This document shows positions 7,611 through 16,258 of a stretch of DNA of 64,000 nt, piece after piece. The stretch comes from Nodosilinea sp. FACHB-131. GTDB taxonomy: Bacteria > Cyanobacteriota > Cyanobacteriia > Phormidesmidales > Phormidesmidaceae. Both the position numbers and the translations under genes were made by a program. The notes beneath the pieces are model-generated. The model worked only from the letters and a program-made list of their open reading frames with translations. It did not search any database and was not told the DNA's origin. The DNA lies in the NCBI RefSeq assembly GCF_014695395.1, contig NZ_JACJOF010000027.1, positions 734,098 to 798,097 of the forward strand, in the 5' to 3' direction. Each line of letters opens with the position of its first letter. The stretch's first letter is position 1.

Positions 7611-8804
7611 GCCTTGGGTATTGGTTTCGAGCGGCGTGGGCACCCAGGCGAAGGGATAAACGTATTCGTCAAGGGCGGTTAGGGGAGACAGTGCTGTGCC
7701 ATCGGGGTGAACGCGGTGCAGCACCTGGGTACCTAGCGGGTCGTCTGGCGGGGTGGCCGTGAAAGCAATCCAGTTGCCATCGGGAGACCACTGGCTATCG
7801 AGGATGTTTTGCAGGGGCTGACTGGTCAAAGCCGTAAATTCTTGGCTGACTAGATCCATACGAAACAGGGTTTGCCGACCGGCTTGAGCCCCTGAAGCGA
7901 AGACGAGCTGCTGACCGTTGGGAGCCCAGCTGAGGGCGTCGTAGAACCCAGGCCGCGTAAGGGACTGGGTTTCTCCAGTGTTGACGTTGACTAGAGCAAT
8001 GATTTCTTGGTTGCTGAGGGGTGGGTTGTGGGGCCGATAGTGGGCGATGTAGCGACCGTCAGGGGACCACAGCACAGTGCTGCGGTAAATTTGGAAGTTG
8101 GCTTCGGGCGTCAGCACGCGGCGATCGCCCCCGTCAGCCCTCACTACATTGAGCCGCTGAAAGGGATAGTTGCCCTCGTAAAAGGCCAGCTGAGTGCCAT
8201 CGGGGGACCAGGCCAAAGGACTTCCGGCAGCACCGTAGATGCCGGGGGTTTGGGTAATGCGACGAGGGCGGCTGCCGTCCAGCCCGGCTACGAAAATATG
8301 CTGGCCGGTCACATAGGCAATCTGGCTGCCGTCGGGCGCTAAGAAAACGTCTGACTCTGGACTGTCGGGCAAAGAATTAAAGGCTGTCACCTCTCCGGTG
8401 GGGCGACTGAGGAAGAGATCTAGTTCAGCGGGGGCACCGGTCGTGGGGGCGGGGCAGCGCTGCTTAATGACCAGGGTTTCGCCATCGAGCTGCCAGGCCA
8501 AATCAATGGTGGGCGGCCGTTGACAGTCGCTGGAAAACACCAGTTTGGGAGAGTTCGTACCCGGCTCAACCCGATAGACTTCGCCGTAGTTTTGGACAAT
8601 GGCCAGCCGCTCGCCGCTGCGAGACCAGGATAGGGTGTTGAAGGGACGATCGCCCTCGGGTAGCAGGGCTTCGCGATCGCCGCTGTCGGGCTCTAGGCGA
8701 AACAACCCATTGGGGGTCGCAAAGGACAAATCTGCCGCTGGCGTTGCTGTGATGGCAAACGCCACAATTGCGGTGGTGAATACGGCAACAGAAGGTTGAA
8801 TCAC
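7593..8804 (-). CDS. secreted TolB-like beta-propeller (PD40/WD40-like) protein
   Basis: 403-residue protein with an N-terminal hydrophobic signal sequence (about residues 1-24) and at least five PD40-type blades, each with a Trp-Ser-Pro-Asp-Gly or close variant (Trp-Ser-Arg-Ser-Gly-Glu-Arg, Trp-Ser-Pro-Asp-Gly-Thr-Gln, Trp-Ala-Pro-Asn-Gly-Gln-Gln, Trp-Ser-Pro-Asp-Gly-Asn-Trp). Such propellers are found in TolB and in peptidase-associated sensors and act in the periplasm as interaction platforms. There is no catalytic domain, so its partner is unknown. The start is GTG at 8804 with AAGGA upstream. Its 3' end overlaps dusA by 18 bases on the opposite strand. Confidence 0.85.
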   Translation of the reverse strand: MIQPSVAVFTTAIVAFAITATPAADLSFATPNGLFRLEPDSGDREALLPEGDRPFNTLSWSRSGERLAIVQNYGEVYRVEPGTNSPKLVFSSDCQRPPTIDLAWQLDGETLVIKQRCPAPTTGAPAELDLFLSRPTGEVTAFNSLPDSPESDVFLAPDGSQIAYVTGQHIFVAGLDGSRPRRITQTPGIYGAAGSPLAWSPDGTQLAFYEGNYPFQRLNVVRADGGDRRVLTPEANFQIYRSTVLWSPDGRYIAHYRPHNPPLSNQEIIALVNVNTGETQSLTRPGFYDALSWAPNGQQLVFASGAQAGRQTLFRMDLVSQEFTALTSQPLQNILDSQWSPDGNWIAFTATPPDDPLGTQVLHRVHPDGTALSPLTALDEYVYPFAWVPTPLETNTQGLNETP

Positions 8805-9008
8805 GGTTTCACATCCTTGAGCGTTCCCTTCGTCATCATAGCTATGGGCTGGGGAGCTTGGAACCAGATTTTAGAATCGCACCGGGCAATCGCCCCGATC
8901 ATCGGTTAGTTTCTAAGATGCCAGAGGCATTAGTTGGGTTATTGGCCCCACCACCATCAGACAGGATGGGCGGGTGCTGATGCCGGTGCTGTATCTATTC
9001 GTCAGCTC

Positions 9009-9887
9009 ATGAACGTCATCAGCCTGTTTTTTATTTTTTTAATTCTCTCCTCTCTTCAACCTGCCATTCAGCGGCGGCTGGTCGAGTCGCGACGGGTCAA
9101 TGCCATTCGTAATTTGGAGCAGCAGCGCGGCAGCCGAGTGATTTTGTTGATTCACCGTCAAGAGTCGATCAGCCTGCTGGGCATTCCCATTTCGCGGTTT
9201 ATCAATATCGAGGACTCAGAGCAAATTTTGCGGGCCATTCGCCTCACCCCCGCCAACGTGCCTATCGACTTAATTTTGCATACTCCGGGGGGACTGGTGC
9301 TGGCTACTGAGCAAATTGCCCGGGCGTTGATTCGCCACGGGGCTAAGGTAACGGTGTTTATTCCCCACTACGCCATGAGTGGCGGCACGATGCTGGCCAT
9401 GGCGGCCGACGAAATTGTCATGGATGAAAATGCGGTGTTGGGGCCGGTGGATCCTCAGTTGGGCAATGTGGCGGCCGCCAGCATTCTCACGGTGCTAGAG
9501 GCGAAACCACCCGAGAAAGTGGACGATCAAACTCTGGTGACGGCCGATCTAGCCCGTAAGGCAATTAACCAGGTGCAGCAATTTGTGCGCGCTCTTCTAG
9601 AAGACTCAAACCCTCGACAGAAAGTTGACCCGGCCAACATTGACAAAATTATCGATCGCCTCACCACCGGCCAGGTTACCCACGACTACCCGATCGCAGT
9701 GGAAGAGGCGACCGACATGGGGCTGCCCGTGACTGTGGGCTTACCCCTGGAGATCTACAGCCTGATGGATCTCTATCCTCAGCCGATGATGGGTCGACCG
9801 ACGGTGCAGTACATTCCGCTGCCGTATCAGAGTCCGCCGTCACTGCCGACTGGGCAAGGGCGAGCCCAGTCGGCAGTAGTTGATTGA
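9009..9887 (+). CDS. SDH-family Clp-fold serine proteinase (SppA-like membrane protein)
   Basis: 292-residue protein with one N-terminal membrane anchor (about residues 3-20) and a Clp-crotonase fold. Seen: Leu-His-Thr-Pro-Gly-Gly-Leu-Val, then Tyr-Ala-Met-Ser-Gly-Gly-Thr holding the nucleophilic Ser, and Asp-Glu-Ile-Val-Met-Asp with Leu-Gly-Pro-Val-Asp-Pro-Gln. This matches the SDH (serine dehydrogenase-like) proteinase group related to SppA and ClpP. The start Met at 9009 directly precedes the anchor; the frame is open upstream to a TTG at 8934 but without homology-like sequence. The last codons contain a strong hairpin (9843-9876). The convergent glycosyltransferase ends 9 bases beyond the stop. 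Confidence 0.88.
   Translation: MNVISLFFIFLILSSLQPAIQRRLVESRRVNAIRNLEQQRGSRVILLIHRQESISLLGIPISRFINIEDSEQILRAIRLTPANVPIDLILHTPGGLVLATEQIARALIRHGAKVTVFIPHYAMSGGTMLAMAADEIVMDENAVLGPVDPQLGNVAAASILTVLEAKPPEKVDDQTLVTADLARKAINQVQQFVRALLEDSNPRQKVDPANIDKIIDRLTTGQVTHDYPIAVEEATDMGLPVTVGLPLEIYSLMDLYPQPMMGRPTVQYIPLPYQSPPSLPTGQGRAQSAVVD
9843..9876. repeat. 13-bp hairpin at the end of the protease gene
   Basis: CTGCCGACTGGGC (9843-9855) pairs with GCCCAGTCGGCAG (9864-9876). The arms lie inside the last codons of the protease and just before the 3' end of the convergent gene. There is no U-tract, so it may serve as a bidirectional 3'-end or stability element between two genes with almost no spacer. Confidence 0.55.
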
Positions 9888-9896
9888 GTGCCGGAC

Positions 9897-10976
9897 TTAT
9901 CGACTGAGGTAATCGACAATAGCTTTGGCGATCTGATGATTGCCGTCTTTGGCGATGGATTTGGTAGTGCGGGGTGGGTCGAGGGGCTGGGTCAAAAATG
10001 CCCAGTCGCCCTCAAAAAATTCCGCAGGGGTGAGGACTCGGTGCCAGCTGTAGTCTTGCAGGCCTTTGACAAGCACTGGGCCTTCTGCAAAGTCTTCCCG
10101 GGTGATAGTAATAATGGGCAGATCTAGGCGGCAGGCTTCGGAGAAGGTGCTGAACCCTGGCTTTGAGACTATTCGGCTGCACAGAGGCATGACATCCACT
10201 GGGCGGTAACCCTGCCTGGGCACCTTAAACAGATTGGGCAAGGCGGGGGCGTCTTGCTCAAAGGTGAGAAACTGCCAGTCGGGGAACTGGGTGAGGCGAT
10301 CGTAGGGAATAGCCTGGAGGCTTAACCCGCCGAAGGTCAGTAGAACTGTGCATTCTTTAGGGTGAGACAGATTCCACTGCGCCCTTAACGCTTCAGCCTC
10401 ATAGCGCGGGGTTCCTCCGGTTAGTCCGGTATCTTCTACCCGGGGGAAGGCGGCCATCGGTTCGTGGAAGGGTAGGCGAAAGAGGCGATCGCACTCGCCA
10501 AAACAGTCCCCAATCCAGCGGGCGATCGGCTCAAACTCTGGGCCAAAGCCTCTATAGATAAAATCCCAGCCAAAGTTGCTAACCATCCAGCAGGGAATGT
10601 CGGCGGCGTGGGCGATCGCCGTAGCCAGCGGTGGAATATCGGCCAGCACCAGATTGACCCCGCGCTGCTTGAGGTAGGCGGCCTCTGCGGCCACGGTTGA
10701 CCGCTGATGAGCCTGGATATCCTGAAGCTTAGCCAGCGTGGCTGGCAAATTCATGGTGAGACTATCGGGCTGAATCACGCCAATATCAAAGGCCACCGGA
10801 CGATATTCATAGGGCATTGGCAGATATTCGTCGAGCAGCCATTGGGGAGCGGTGGTGGCCAGTACCAAATCCACCTCGGGCTGTAGCGCTTTGACCGCAG
10901 CCGCAACAGCGGCGGCCCGAGTGGCATGGCCAAAGCCGTGATTAGTAATCGCCACGTAAAGCACAGGGCGGGGCAT
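9897..10976 (-). CDS. GT-B fold glycosyltransferase (MurG-like)
   Basis: 359-residue cytoplasmic protein. The N-terminal Asn-His-Gly-Phe-Gly-His-Ala-Thr-Arg motif (about residues 11-19) is the Gly-x-Gly-His type donor/acceptor loop of MurG-like GT-B enzymes. In the C-terminal half, Leu-Thr-Phe-Gly-Gly-Leu begins the second Rossmann domain and Ser-Lys-Pro-Gly-Phe-Ser-Thr-Phe-Ser-Glu-Ala is the nucleotide-sugar-binding segment. The substrate cannot be told from sequence. The ATG at 10976 is chosen; a TTG two codons upstream is also possible. It lies downstream of ftsH but is separated from it by a strong terminator. Confidence 0.8.
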   Translation of the reverse strand: MPRPVLYVAITNHGFGHATRAAAVAAAVKALQPEVDLVLATTAPQWLLDEYLPMPYEYRPVAFDIGVIQPDSLTMNLPATLAKLQDIQAHQRSTVAAEAAYLKQRGVNLVLADIPPLATAIAHAADIPCWMVSNFGWDFIYRGFGPEFEPIARWIGDCFGECDRLFRLPFHEPMAAFPRVEDTGLTGGTPRYEAEALRAQWNLSHPKECTVLLTFGGLSLQAIPYDRLTQFPDWQFLTFEQDAPALPNLFKVPRQGYRPVDVMPLCSRIVSKPGFSTFSEACRLDLPIITITREDFAEGPVLVKGLQDYSWHRVLTPAEFFEGDWAFLTQPLDPPRTTKSIAKDGNHQIAKAIVDYLSR

Positions 10977-10995
10977 AGACAATTCCTTTCCAACT

Positions 10996-11022
10996 AAAAA
11001 GGCTCGTCCCTAGGGACGAGCC
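10996..11022 (-). terminator. intrinsic terminator of ftsH
   Basis: GGCTCGTCCCTAGGGACGAGCC (11001-11022) is perfectly self-complementary, and on the minus strand it is followed by TTTTT (11000-10996). It sits 25 bases after the ftsH stop codon. This is a textbook terminator, so the downstream glycosyltransferase is mostly transcribed independently. Confidence 0.9.
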
Positions 11023-11046
11023 TCAATCATCTCAACAGCTTAGACC

Positions 11047-12933
11047 CTAGAGCTGGGGCACAAACTGCTGTTTGTCGGGCACCACCGTGTACTCAGAGAC
11101 AATCTGACGCAGCTCTTCGCCGTCGATGGTTTCACGCTCGACCAGCAGATCGACGAGGCGATCGATCAGGGCGCGGTGGTCTTGCATAATGCGCTTGGCG
11201 TTGGTGTAGCAGTGGTCAACGATAGTACGCACCTGGCCGTCAATGCGAGACGACACTTCTTCAGAATATTCTGAGCGAGAGAGCCAGTCGCGACCGAGGA
11301 ACACCTCACCTTGGGAGCTTTCGAGGGACAGCGGCCCCAGGTCAGACATGCCAAAGCGAGTGACCATTTGCCGAGCCATGTTGCTCACCTGCTGGAGATC
11401 GTTGCCGGCCCCGGTGGTGACTTCAGCATCGCCAAAAATCACGTCCTCAGCGGCGCGACCGCCCAGTGCCCCGGTAATGCGAGCCAGGATCTGAGCCCGA
11501 GAGATCAGCATCTGCTCTTCGCTGGGGGTAAACCAGGTGAGACCCTGAGCCTGACCACGGGGAATCAGAGTGACTTTTTGCACGGGGTCGTGGTCTTTGA
11601 CCAGGGTGCCGACGATCGCATGGCCAATCTCGTGGTAGGCAATCAGCCGCTTGCTCTTGCTGTCGACTAGGGGGGTGCCCTCCATACCGGCGATGACGCG
11701 GTCGACGGCATCATCGACCTCGGCCATGGTCATGCCATCTTTGCGGCGGCGAGCAGTGAGAATAGCAGCCTCGTTGAGCAGGTTAGCCAGGTCAGCCCCG
11801 GTAAAGCCGGGAGTGCGACGGGCGATCGTCTCTAGAGAAATGTCTTCGGCCAGCTTCTTGTTGCGGGCGTGGACTTCGAGGATTTCAATTCGGCCTTTGA
11901 TGTCGGGCGGATCGACCATCACCTGACGGTCAAAGCGGCCGGGGCGCAGCAGCGCTGAGTCGAGCACGTCTGCCCGGTTGGTGGCGGCGATGATGATGAT
12001 GCCGGTATTGCCCTCAAAACCATCCATCTCGGTGAGCAGCTGGTTGAGGGTTTGCTCACGCTCGTCGTTGCCGCCGCCGATGCCTGCACCCCGCTGCCGA
12101 CCGACAGCGTCAATCTCATCGATAAAGATGATGCAGGGGGCGTTTTCTTTGGCCTTTTTGAACAGGTCGCGCACGCGAGAAGCGCCGACGCCGACGAACA
12201 TTTCGACAAACTCAGAACCGGAGATGCTAAAGAAGGGTACGCCGGCTTCACCTGCGATCGCCTTGGCTAGCAGGGTTTTACCGGTACCGGGAGGGCCCAC
12301 CAGCAGCACACCCTTAGGAATGCGCGCCCCAATGGCGGTAAAGCGCTCGGGCTTCTTCAGGAAGGTAACAACTTCTTCGAGTTCTTCCTTGGCTTCGTCG
12401 ATACCGGCCACGTCGTCGAACATGACGCCGGTCTTGGCCTCCATCATGAAGCGGGCCTTAGACTTACCAAAGCTCATCGCCTGACCCGGACCACCCATGG
12501 CGCCGTTGGAGCGGCGGAACAAAAAGAACAGACCGCCAATCAGCAGCAGCGGAAACAGCAGGTTGCCCAGGGCACCCACCAGAGCGCCATCGTTGCGCGG
12601 GGGGTGAGAGTCGAGGCTAATGTTGGCACCGCGCAAACGGCTCACCAGATCGGGAGAGTTGCCCGGCAGGTCAACCCGCCAGCGCATGACGCGGTTGTCT
12701 AGATCGGGGTCAACGGCTTCGACAATGGCGGTTCTACCACCGTCGTAGAGGTCTACGGCTGTTACCCGCCCGGCATCAAGATAGTCGAGAAAGCGACCAT
12801 AGGTGAGGCGGGTGTTGGCCGCGTTGCGACCCATATCGGCCGGAGCCGACGAAAATGCTCCTTGCCACAAGAAAAACCCAATTACCAGCAGGGGCAGGGT
12901 CCACAGTAAGGCTACTCGCCACGAAAATTTCAT
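11047..12933 (-). CDS. ftsH: ATP-dependent zinc metalloprotease FtsH (FtsH2 type)
   Basis: 628-residue membrane AAA protease. Two membrane segments (about 8-24 and 122-140) flank a lumenal domain. Walker A Gly-Pro-Pro-Gly-Thr-Gly-Lys-Thr is at 213-220, Walker B Ile-Ile-Phe-Ile-Asp-Glu at 268-273, the second region of homology ends Arg-Pro-Gly-Arg-Phe-Asp at 330-335, and the zinc site His-Glu-Ile-Gly-His at 434-438. The N-terminus (Met-Lys-Phe-Ser-Trp-Arg) and the C-terminus ending Pro-Gln-Leu closely resemble Synechocystis FtsH2 (Slr0228), which works with FtsH3 to remove damaged D1 in photosystem II repair. The start ATG at 12933 is well supported. It is a single gene with its own terminator. 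Confidence 0.97.
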   Translation of the reverse strand: MKFSWRVALLWTLPLLVIGFFLWQGAFSSAPADMGRNAANTRLTYGRFLDYLDAGRVTAVDLYDGGRTAIVEAVDPDLDNRVMRWRVDLPGNSPDLVSRLRGANISLDSHPPRNDGALVGALGNLLFPLLLIGGLFFLFRRSNGAMGGPGQAMSFGKSKARFMMEAKTGVMFDDVAGIDEAKEELEEVVTFLKKPERFTAIGARIPKGVLLVGPPGTGKTLLAKAIAGEAGVPFFSISGSEFVEMFVGVGASRVRDLFKKAKENAPCIIFIDEIDAVGRQRGAGIGGGNDEREQTLNQLLTEMDGFEGNTGIIIIAATNRADVLDSALLRPGRFDRQVMVDPPDIKGRIEILEVHARNKKLAEDISLETIARRTPGFTGADLANLLNEAAILTARRRKDGMTMAEVDDAVDRVIAGMEGTPLVDSKSKRLIAYHEIGHAIVGTLVKDHDPVQKVTLIPRGQAQGLTWFTPSEEQMLISRAQILARITGALGGRAAEDVIFGDAEVTTGAGNDLQQVSNMARQMVTRFGMSDLGPLSLESSQGEVFLGRDWLSRSEYSEEVSSRIDGQVRTIVDHCYTNAKRIMQDHRALIDRLVDLLVERETIDGEELRQIVSEYTVVPDKQQFVPQL

Positions 12934-13250
12934 ACCTATGGCCTCTATTGACTAACGTGCTCAGTGTTAACGGATGTTCAGTTAACGGATGGTGACCGAG
13001 TTTGGCCCTACGTCTATCATGCCTGGTAACAGGGTGTTGCCGGGGGCGGAATCTCGAGTCGGGAAAAGAAATATGAGATAAATCTTTACTTAATGTAACG
13101 TAAGCCACGGGACTCGGGCAAATCCCCGCTCAAATTGATTGTCCCAGGGCCACTAACCTTAAGGTGCGTAGCGTTAGCTAGACTTCTCCTCTATCGTTAC
13201 TTTAACTGGTTATTGAGTTGAGAAATGTTTGACGGCCGAGGAGCCCTGCG
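12934..13250 (-). promoter_or_regulatory. ftsH / MFS divergent intergenic region with direct repeats
   Basis: This 317-base gap between divergent ftsH and the MFS gene must hold both promoters. The clearest element is a direct repeat of GTTAACGGATG at 12966-12976 and 12981-12991, a 15-base period, about 35-60 bases upstream of the ftsH start. It could be a regulator site or just leader sequence. No gene is supported here. Confidence 0.35.
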
Positions 13251-14453
13251 ATGAAACCCCGTCATCCCGAGACGTTGGGGGTGAAAGCTACCCTGCTGCT
13301 AGTCAGCACCCTAACGGTTATGGCAGGAGCTACGATCGCCCCCTCCCTGCCCGCGATGCGATCGCACTTTGCCGCGGTGCCCAACGCCGACTATTGGGTG
13401 AGGTTGGTACTGACGGTGCCAGCCCTGTTTATCGCTCTGGGTGCCCCGATCGCAGGCACAATTATCGATCGCTTTGGCCGCAAGCGCTGGCTGGCGCTGT
13501 CGGTGTTTGCCTACGGTTTGGCGGGCAGTTCGGGCTTTTTTCTAAACGATATCGGATGGATTTTGGTCGGGCGGCTGGTGCTGGGCCTGAGCGTGGCGGG
13601 CATTATGACCACCGCTACCACCCTGGTTGCCGATTATTACCTGGGAGCCGCTCGCGCCCAGTTTTTGGGGGTGCAGGCTGCATTTATGGCGCTGGGCGGC
13701 GTGCTGTTTCTCACCCTGGGTGGCTACCTGGCCGATATTAGCTGGCGGTTTCCGTTCTTGATCTATGCGACAGCCTGGCTGATGCTGCCGCTAGTGCTGC
13801 TGGTGCTGCCTGAACCGGTGCGGGTCAGCCGCGCTGAGGCGGAGGCCCTGGCTGCGGTCAACCCTGAACCGGTCCCGTGGGTGTTGCTGCTCACGACCTT
13901 TGCGATCGCCCTGCTGACCCAAATCGTGTTTTACATGATTCCGGTGCAGCTGCCGTTCTATCTACAGCAGCTAAGTGGGGCCAATGGGTCGCAGAGCGGA
14001 CTCGCGATCGCCCTGTCCACCCTAGCCGCGGCCAGCAGTTCGCTCAGCTACCAAAAACTCAAGGCGCGGTTCACGTTTACCGCTATCTACGCCCTGGCCT
14101 TTGGGCTAATAGGGGTGGGCTACCTGTTGATCAGCCAGGCGTCGAGCTATGGGGGAGTGCTGGTGGGGCTGGCGATCGCGGGCCTCGGCCTCGGCCTCTT
14201 TACCCCCAATATGACCGTTTGCCTCACGTCGTCGACCCCAGCGGCCCTGCGAGGACGGATTTTGGGCGGTCTCACCACCAGTTTTTTCTTTGGTCAGTTT
14301 ATATCGCCGCTGGTGAGCCAACCCCTCAGCCAGCAGCTGGGTTTAGCCGCCACCTATGGTCTGGCCGGGGGCCTCATGCTGCTGCTGGGAGCCATTACCT
14401 TGGGTGTAATAGCCCGCTGGCGAAGGCTAGCTCAGCGCGATCGCCCCCTGTAG
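13251..14453 (+). CDS. MFS transporter (DHA1-like, 12 TM)
   Basis: 400-residue inner-membrane transporter with about 12 hydrophobic helices. The loop between helices 2 and 3 carries [11 protein letters not shown], the major facilitator motif A, and helix 4 has Gly-Arg-Leu-Val-Leu-Gly. It resembles drug/efflux DHA1 members, but the substrate is unknown. The ATG at 13251 has GAGGAG upstream. Its last 27 bases overlap the 3' end of convergent gltX. Confidence 0.88.
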   Translation: MKPRHPETLGVKATLLLVSTLTVMAGATIAPSLPAMRSHFAAVPNADYWVRLVLTVPALFIALGAPIAGTIIDRFGRKRWLALSVFAYGLAGSSGFFLNDIGWILVGRLVLGLSVAGIMTTATTLVADYYLGAARAQFLGVQAAFMALGGVLFLTLGGYLADISWRFPFLIYATAWLMLPLVLLVLPEPVRVSRAEAEALAAVNPEPVPWVLLLTTFAIALLTQIVFYMIPVQLPFYLQQLSGANGSQSGLAIALSTLAAASSSLSYQKLKARFTFTAIYALAFGLIGVGYLLISQASSYGGVLVGLAIAGLGLGLFTPNMTVCLTSSTPAALRGRILGGLTTSFFFGQFISPLVSQPLSQQLGLAATYGLAGGLMLLLGAITLGVIARWRRLAQRDRPL

Positions 14454-15866
14454 ACGAGGCACATCAAAGCCGCGCTGGCGCAGAATTAGCCAAGATTCCA
14501 TCAGGTCTGGCCCCTGGAGTGCGCCCATCAGCGCCGCGCGCATCGACTTCATCACCAGCCCTTTTTTCACGCCCTGGGCCTTGGTGACTTCATCCACCAA
14601 AGCTTTCAGCTCGTCGATGGTGGCTGGGGATTTTTCGGTGAGCCCCGTCAGAATGCCCTCCAGTACAGGGGACACGCCGTCGAGTTGCACCTGGGCTTTA
14701 GCGTCGTCGGCAAACTCCACTGTTTCGGTAAAGAAAAAGCGGCTTTGCTCCACAACGTCTGTCAGTCGGGTGAGGCTAGGGCCGAGCATTGTCACTAGGG
14801 GTAATAGCCAGCCGTGATCCGCCTCTGCATCAACGGCATAAGCGTCTTGCAGGTAGGGCAGGGCTAGCTCCAGCAGAGCGTTCGGCTCCATCGCGTGGAG
14901 GTACTGGCTATTGAGCCAGTCGAGCTTATCCCAATCAAATTTAGCACCGGCTTTGTTGACGCGATCGAAGCTGAACTGTTTGGCGGCTTCGGCCAGGGTG
15001 AACTGTTCGGCGGCGTCGGGGGCTGACCAACCCAGCAGGGTCATGTAGTTGACCAGGGCCGGAGCCACAAAGCCCATTTTCTGGAAATCAGAAATGGAGG
15101 TGACGCCGTCGCGCTTAGAGAGCTTCTGCCCCGTTTGGTTGAGAATCAGCGGCGCGTGGGCAAAGGCGGGCACGGCAGCTTCGAGGGCTTCGTAGAGCAG
15201 AATTTGCTTGGCGGTGTTGGCGATGTGGTCTTCGCCGCGAATGACGTGGGTGATGGACATGTCGATGTCGTCAACCACTACGGCCAGGTTGTAGAGGGGC
15301 TGGCCAATGGTGGTGGCGGAGGAGGCGCGGGCGACGACCATGTCGCCGCCTAGGTCGCTGGCCTGCCAGGTGACGGGGCCGCGCACCATGTCGTTCCAGG
15401 TGATGGTGCGGCTATCGTCAATTTTGAAGCGAATCACGGCTGAGCGGCCCTCTGCCTCAAAGGCGGCCTGCTGGTCGGGGGTGAGATCGCGATGGCGGTT
15501 GTCGTAGCGGGGGGCATGGCCCCTGGCTTTTTGGGTTTCGCGCATAGCGTCTAGCTCGTCGGGAGTGTCGTAGGCGCGGTAGGCGAGGCCCTTATCGAGC
15601 AAGGTTTGAATGGCCTGGCGGTAGAGGTCGAGCCGCTGGGACTGAAAGAAGGGGCCTTCGTCCCACTCCATGCCGAGCCACTTGAGGCCGGCAAGAATGT
15701 TGTCGGTGAATTCTGGTTTGGATCGCTCTTCGTCGGTGTCTTCGATGCGGAGAATGAACTGGCCGCTTTCGTGGCGGGCAAATAGCCAGTTGAACACAGC
15801 GGTGCGGGCGGTACCAATGTGCAGAGTTCCCGTGGGGCTGGGGGCAAGGCGAACGCGGACGGTCAT
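14427..15866 (-). CDS. gltX: glutamate--tRNA ligase
   Basis: 479-residue class I aminoacyl-tRNA synthetase that charges tRNA-Glu, needed for protein synthesis and, in cyanobacteria, for tetrapyrrole synthesis through glutamyl-tRNA. The HIGH-type motif is His-Ile-Gly-Thr-Ala near residues 17-21, and the KMSKS-type motif is Lys-Leu-Ser-Lys-Arg-Asp-Gly around 250. Between them is [10 protein letters not shown]. Full length for the bacterial enzyme. The 3' end overlaps the MFS gene. Confidence 0.96.
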   Translation of the reverse strand: MTVRVRLAPSPTGTLHIGTARTAVFNWLFARHESGQFILRIEDTDEERSKPEFTDNILAGLKWLGMEWDEGPFFQSQRLDLYRQAIQTLLDKGLAYRAYDTPDELDAMRETQKARGHAPRYDNRHRDLTPDQQAAFEAEGRSAVIRFKIDDSRTITWNDMVRGPVTWQASDLGGDMVVARASSATTIGQPLYNLAVVVDDIDMSITHVIRGEDHIANTAKQILLYEALEAAVPAFAHAPLILNQTGQKLSKRDGVTSISDFQKMGFVAPALVNYMTLLGWSAPDAAEQFTLAEAAKQFSFDRVNKAGAKFDWDKLDWLNSQYLHAMEPNALLELALPYLQDAYAVDAEADHGWLLPLVTMLGPSLTRLTDVVEQSRFFFTETVEFADDAKAQVQLDGVSPVLEGILTGLTEKSPATIDELKALVDEVTKAQGVKKGLVMKSMRAALMGALQGPDLMESWLILRQRGFDVPRLQGAIALS

Positions 15867-16248
15867 GGGGTTTCCTGCACTTTCGACAAATTCTTATTTT
15901 AGGGGGTGGGGCGATCGCATTGAGAATGGGATCCTAAACTTCGGCAATAGGTGAGGCGCGGCGCCCAATCTTTGGTAAAAGCCAAATCTACCGCTGGGGC
16001 CATTTCGCTGGCCCCAGACCCCCATCGAGAATGGCGTTCCGCCGCCCTTCACCCCACGGAAAGAATCGGTTGATCATAGGTTTAAACCCCTGTCCTGCAA
16101 ATGGGCTTGTAAGCAAATCGATCCTGAGTTGCTCAGCTCTCTTGTCTTCTTCCCTATGCTCTCTCACCCCCCTAATCTCTTCACCTCATTACCCATCCAC
16201 CCATCCACCCATCCACTCGCCCACCCATCCACTCGCCTACTCACCTAC
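15867..16248. other. intergenic region with hairpins and simple repeat
   Basis: No gene is supported in this 382-base gap between the gltX start and the amidase stop. It contains two adjacent hairpins (15971-16017) and, at its right end, the CCATCCAC repeat block that reaches the end of the amidase gene. Confidence 0.6.
15971..16017. repeat. two adjacent hairpins
   Basis: TTTGG/CCAAA (15971-15986) forms a small stem. Immediately after it CTGGGGCCA (15994-16002) pairs with TGGCCCCAG (16009-16017) across a TTTCGC loop. No U-tract follows in either direction. The pair looks like part of a structured RNA or a palindromic repeat, but no transcript can be assigned. Confidence 0.4.
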
Positions 16249-16258
16249 TCACTCCCCT
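16190..16258. repeat. CCATCCAC simple-sequence repeat (family member)
   Basis: Tandem ACCCATCC units with variants (ACTCGCCC, ACTCACCT) form a pyrimidine-rich strand. The block touches the last codons of the amidase. Related blocks occur at 29137-29178, 32838-32895, 47725-47793 and 56866-56960. Confidence 0.75.

Noticed and set aside
11243..12484. Open frames antisense to ftsH
   Set aside because: Same cause: GC-rich codon bias of the true gene opens the opposite frames. They match no family.
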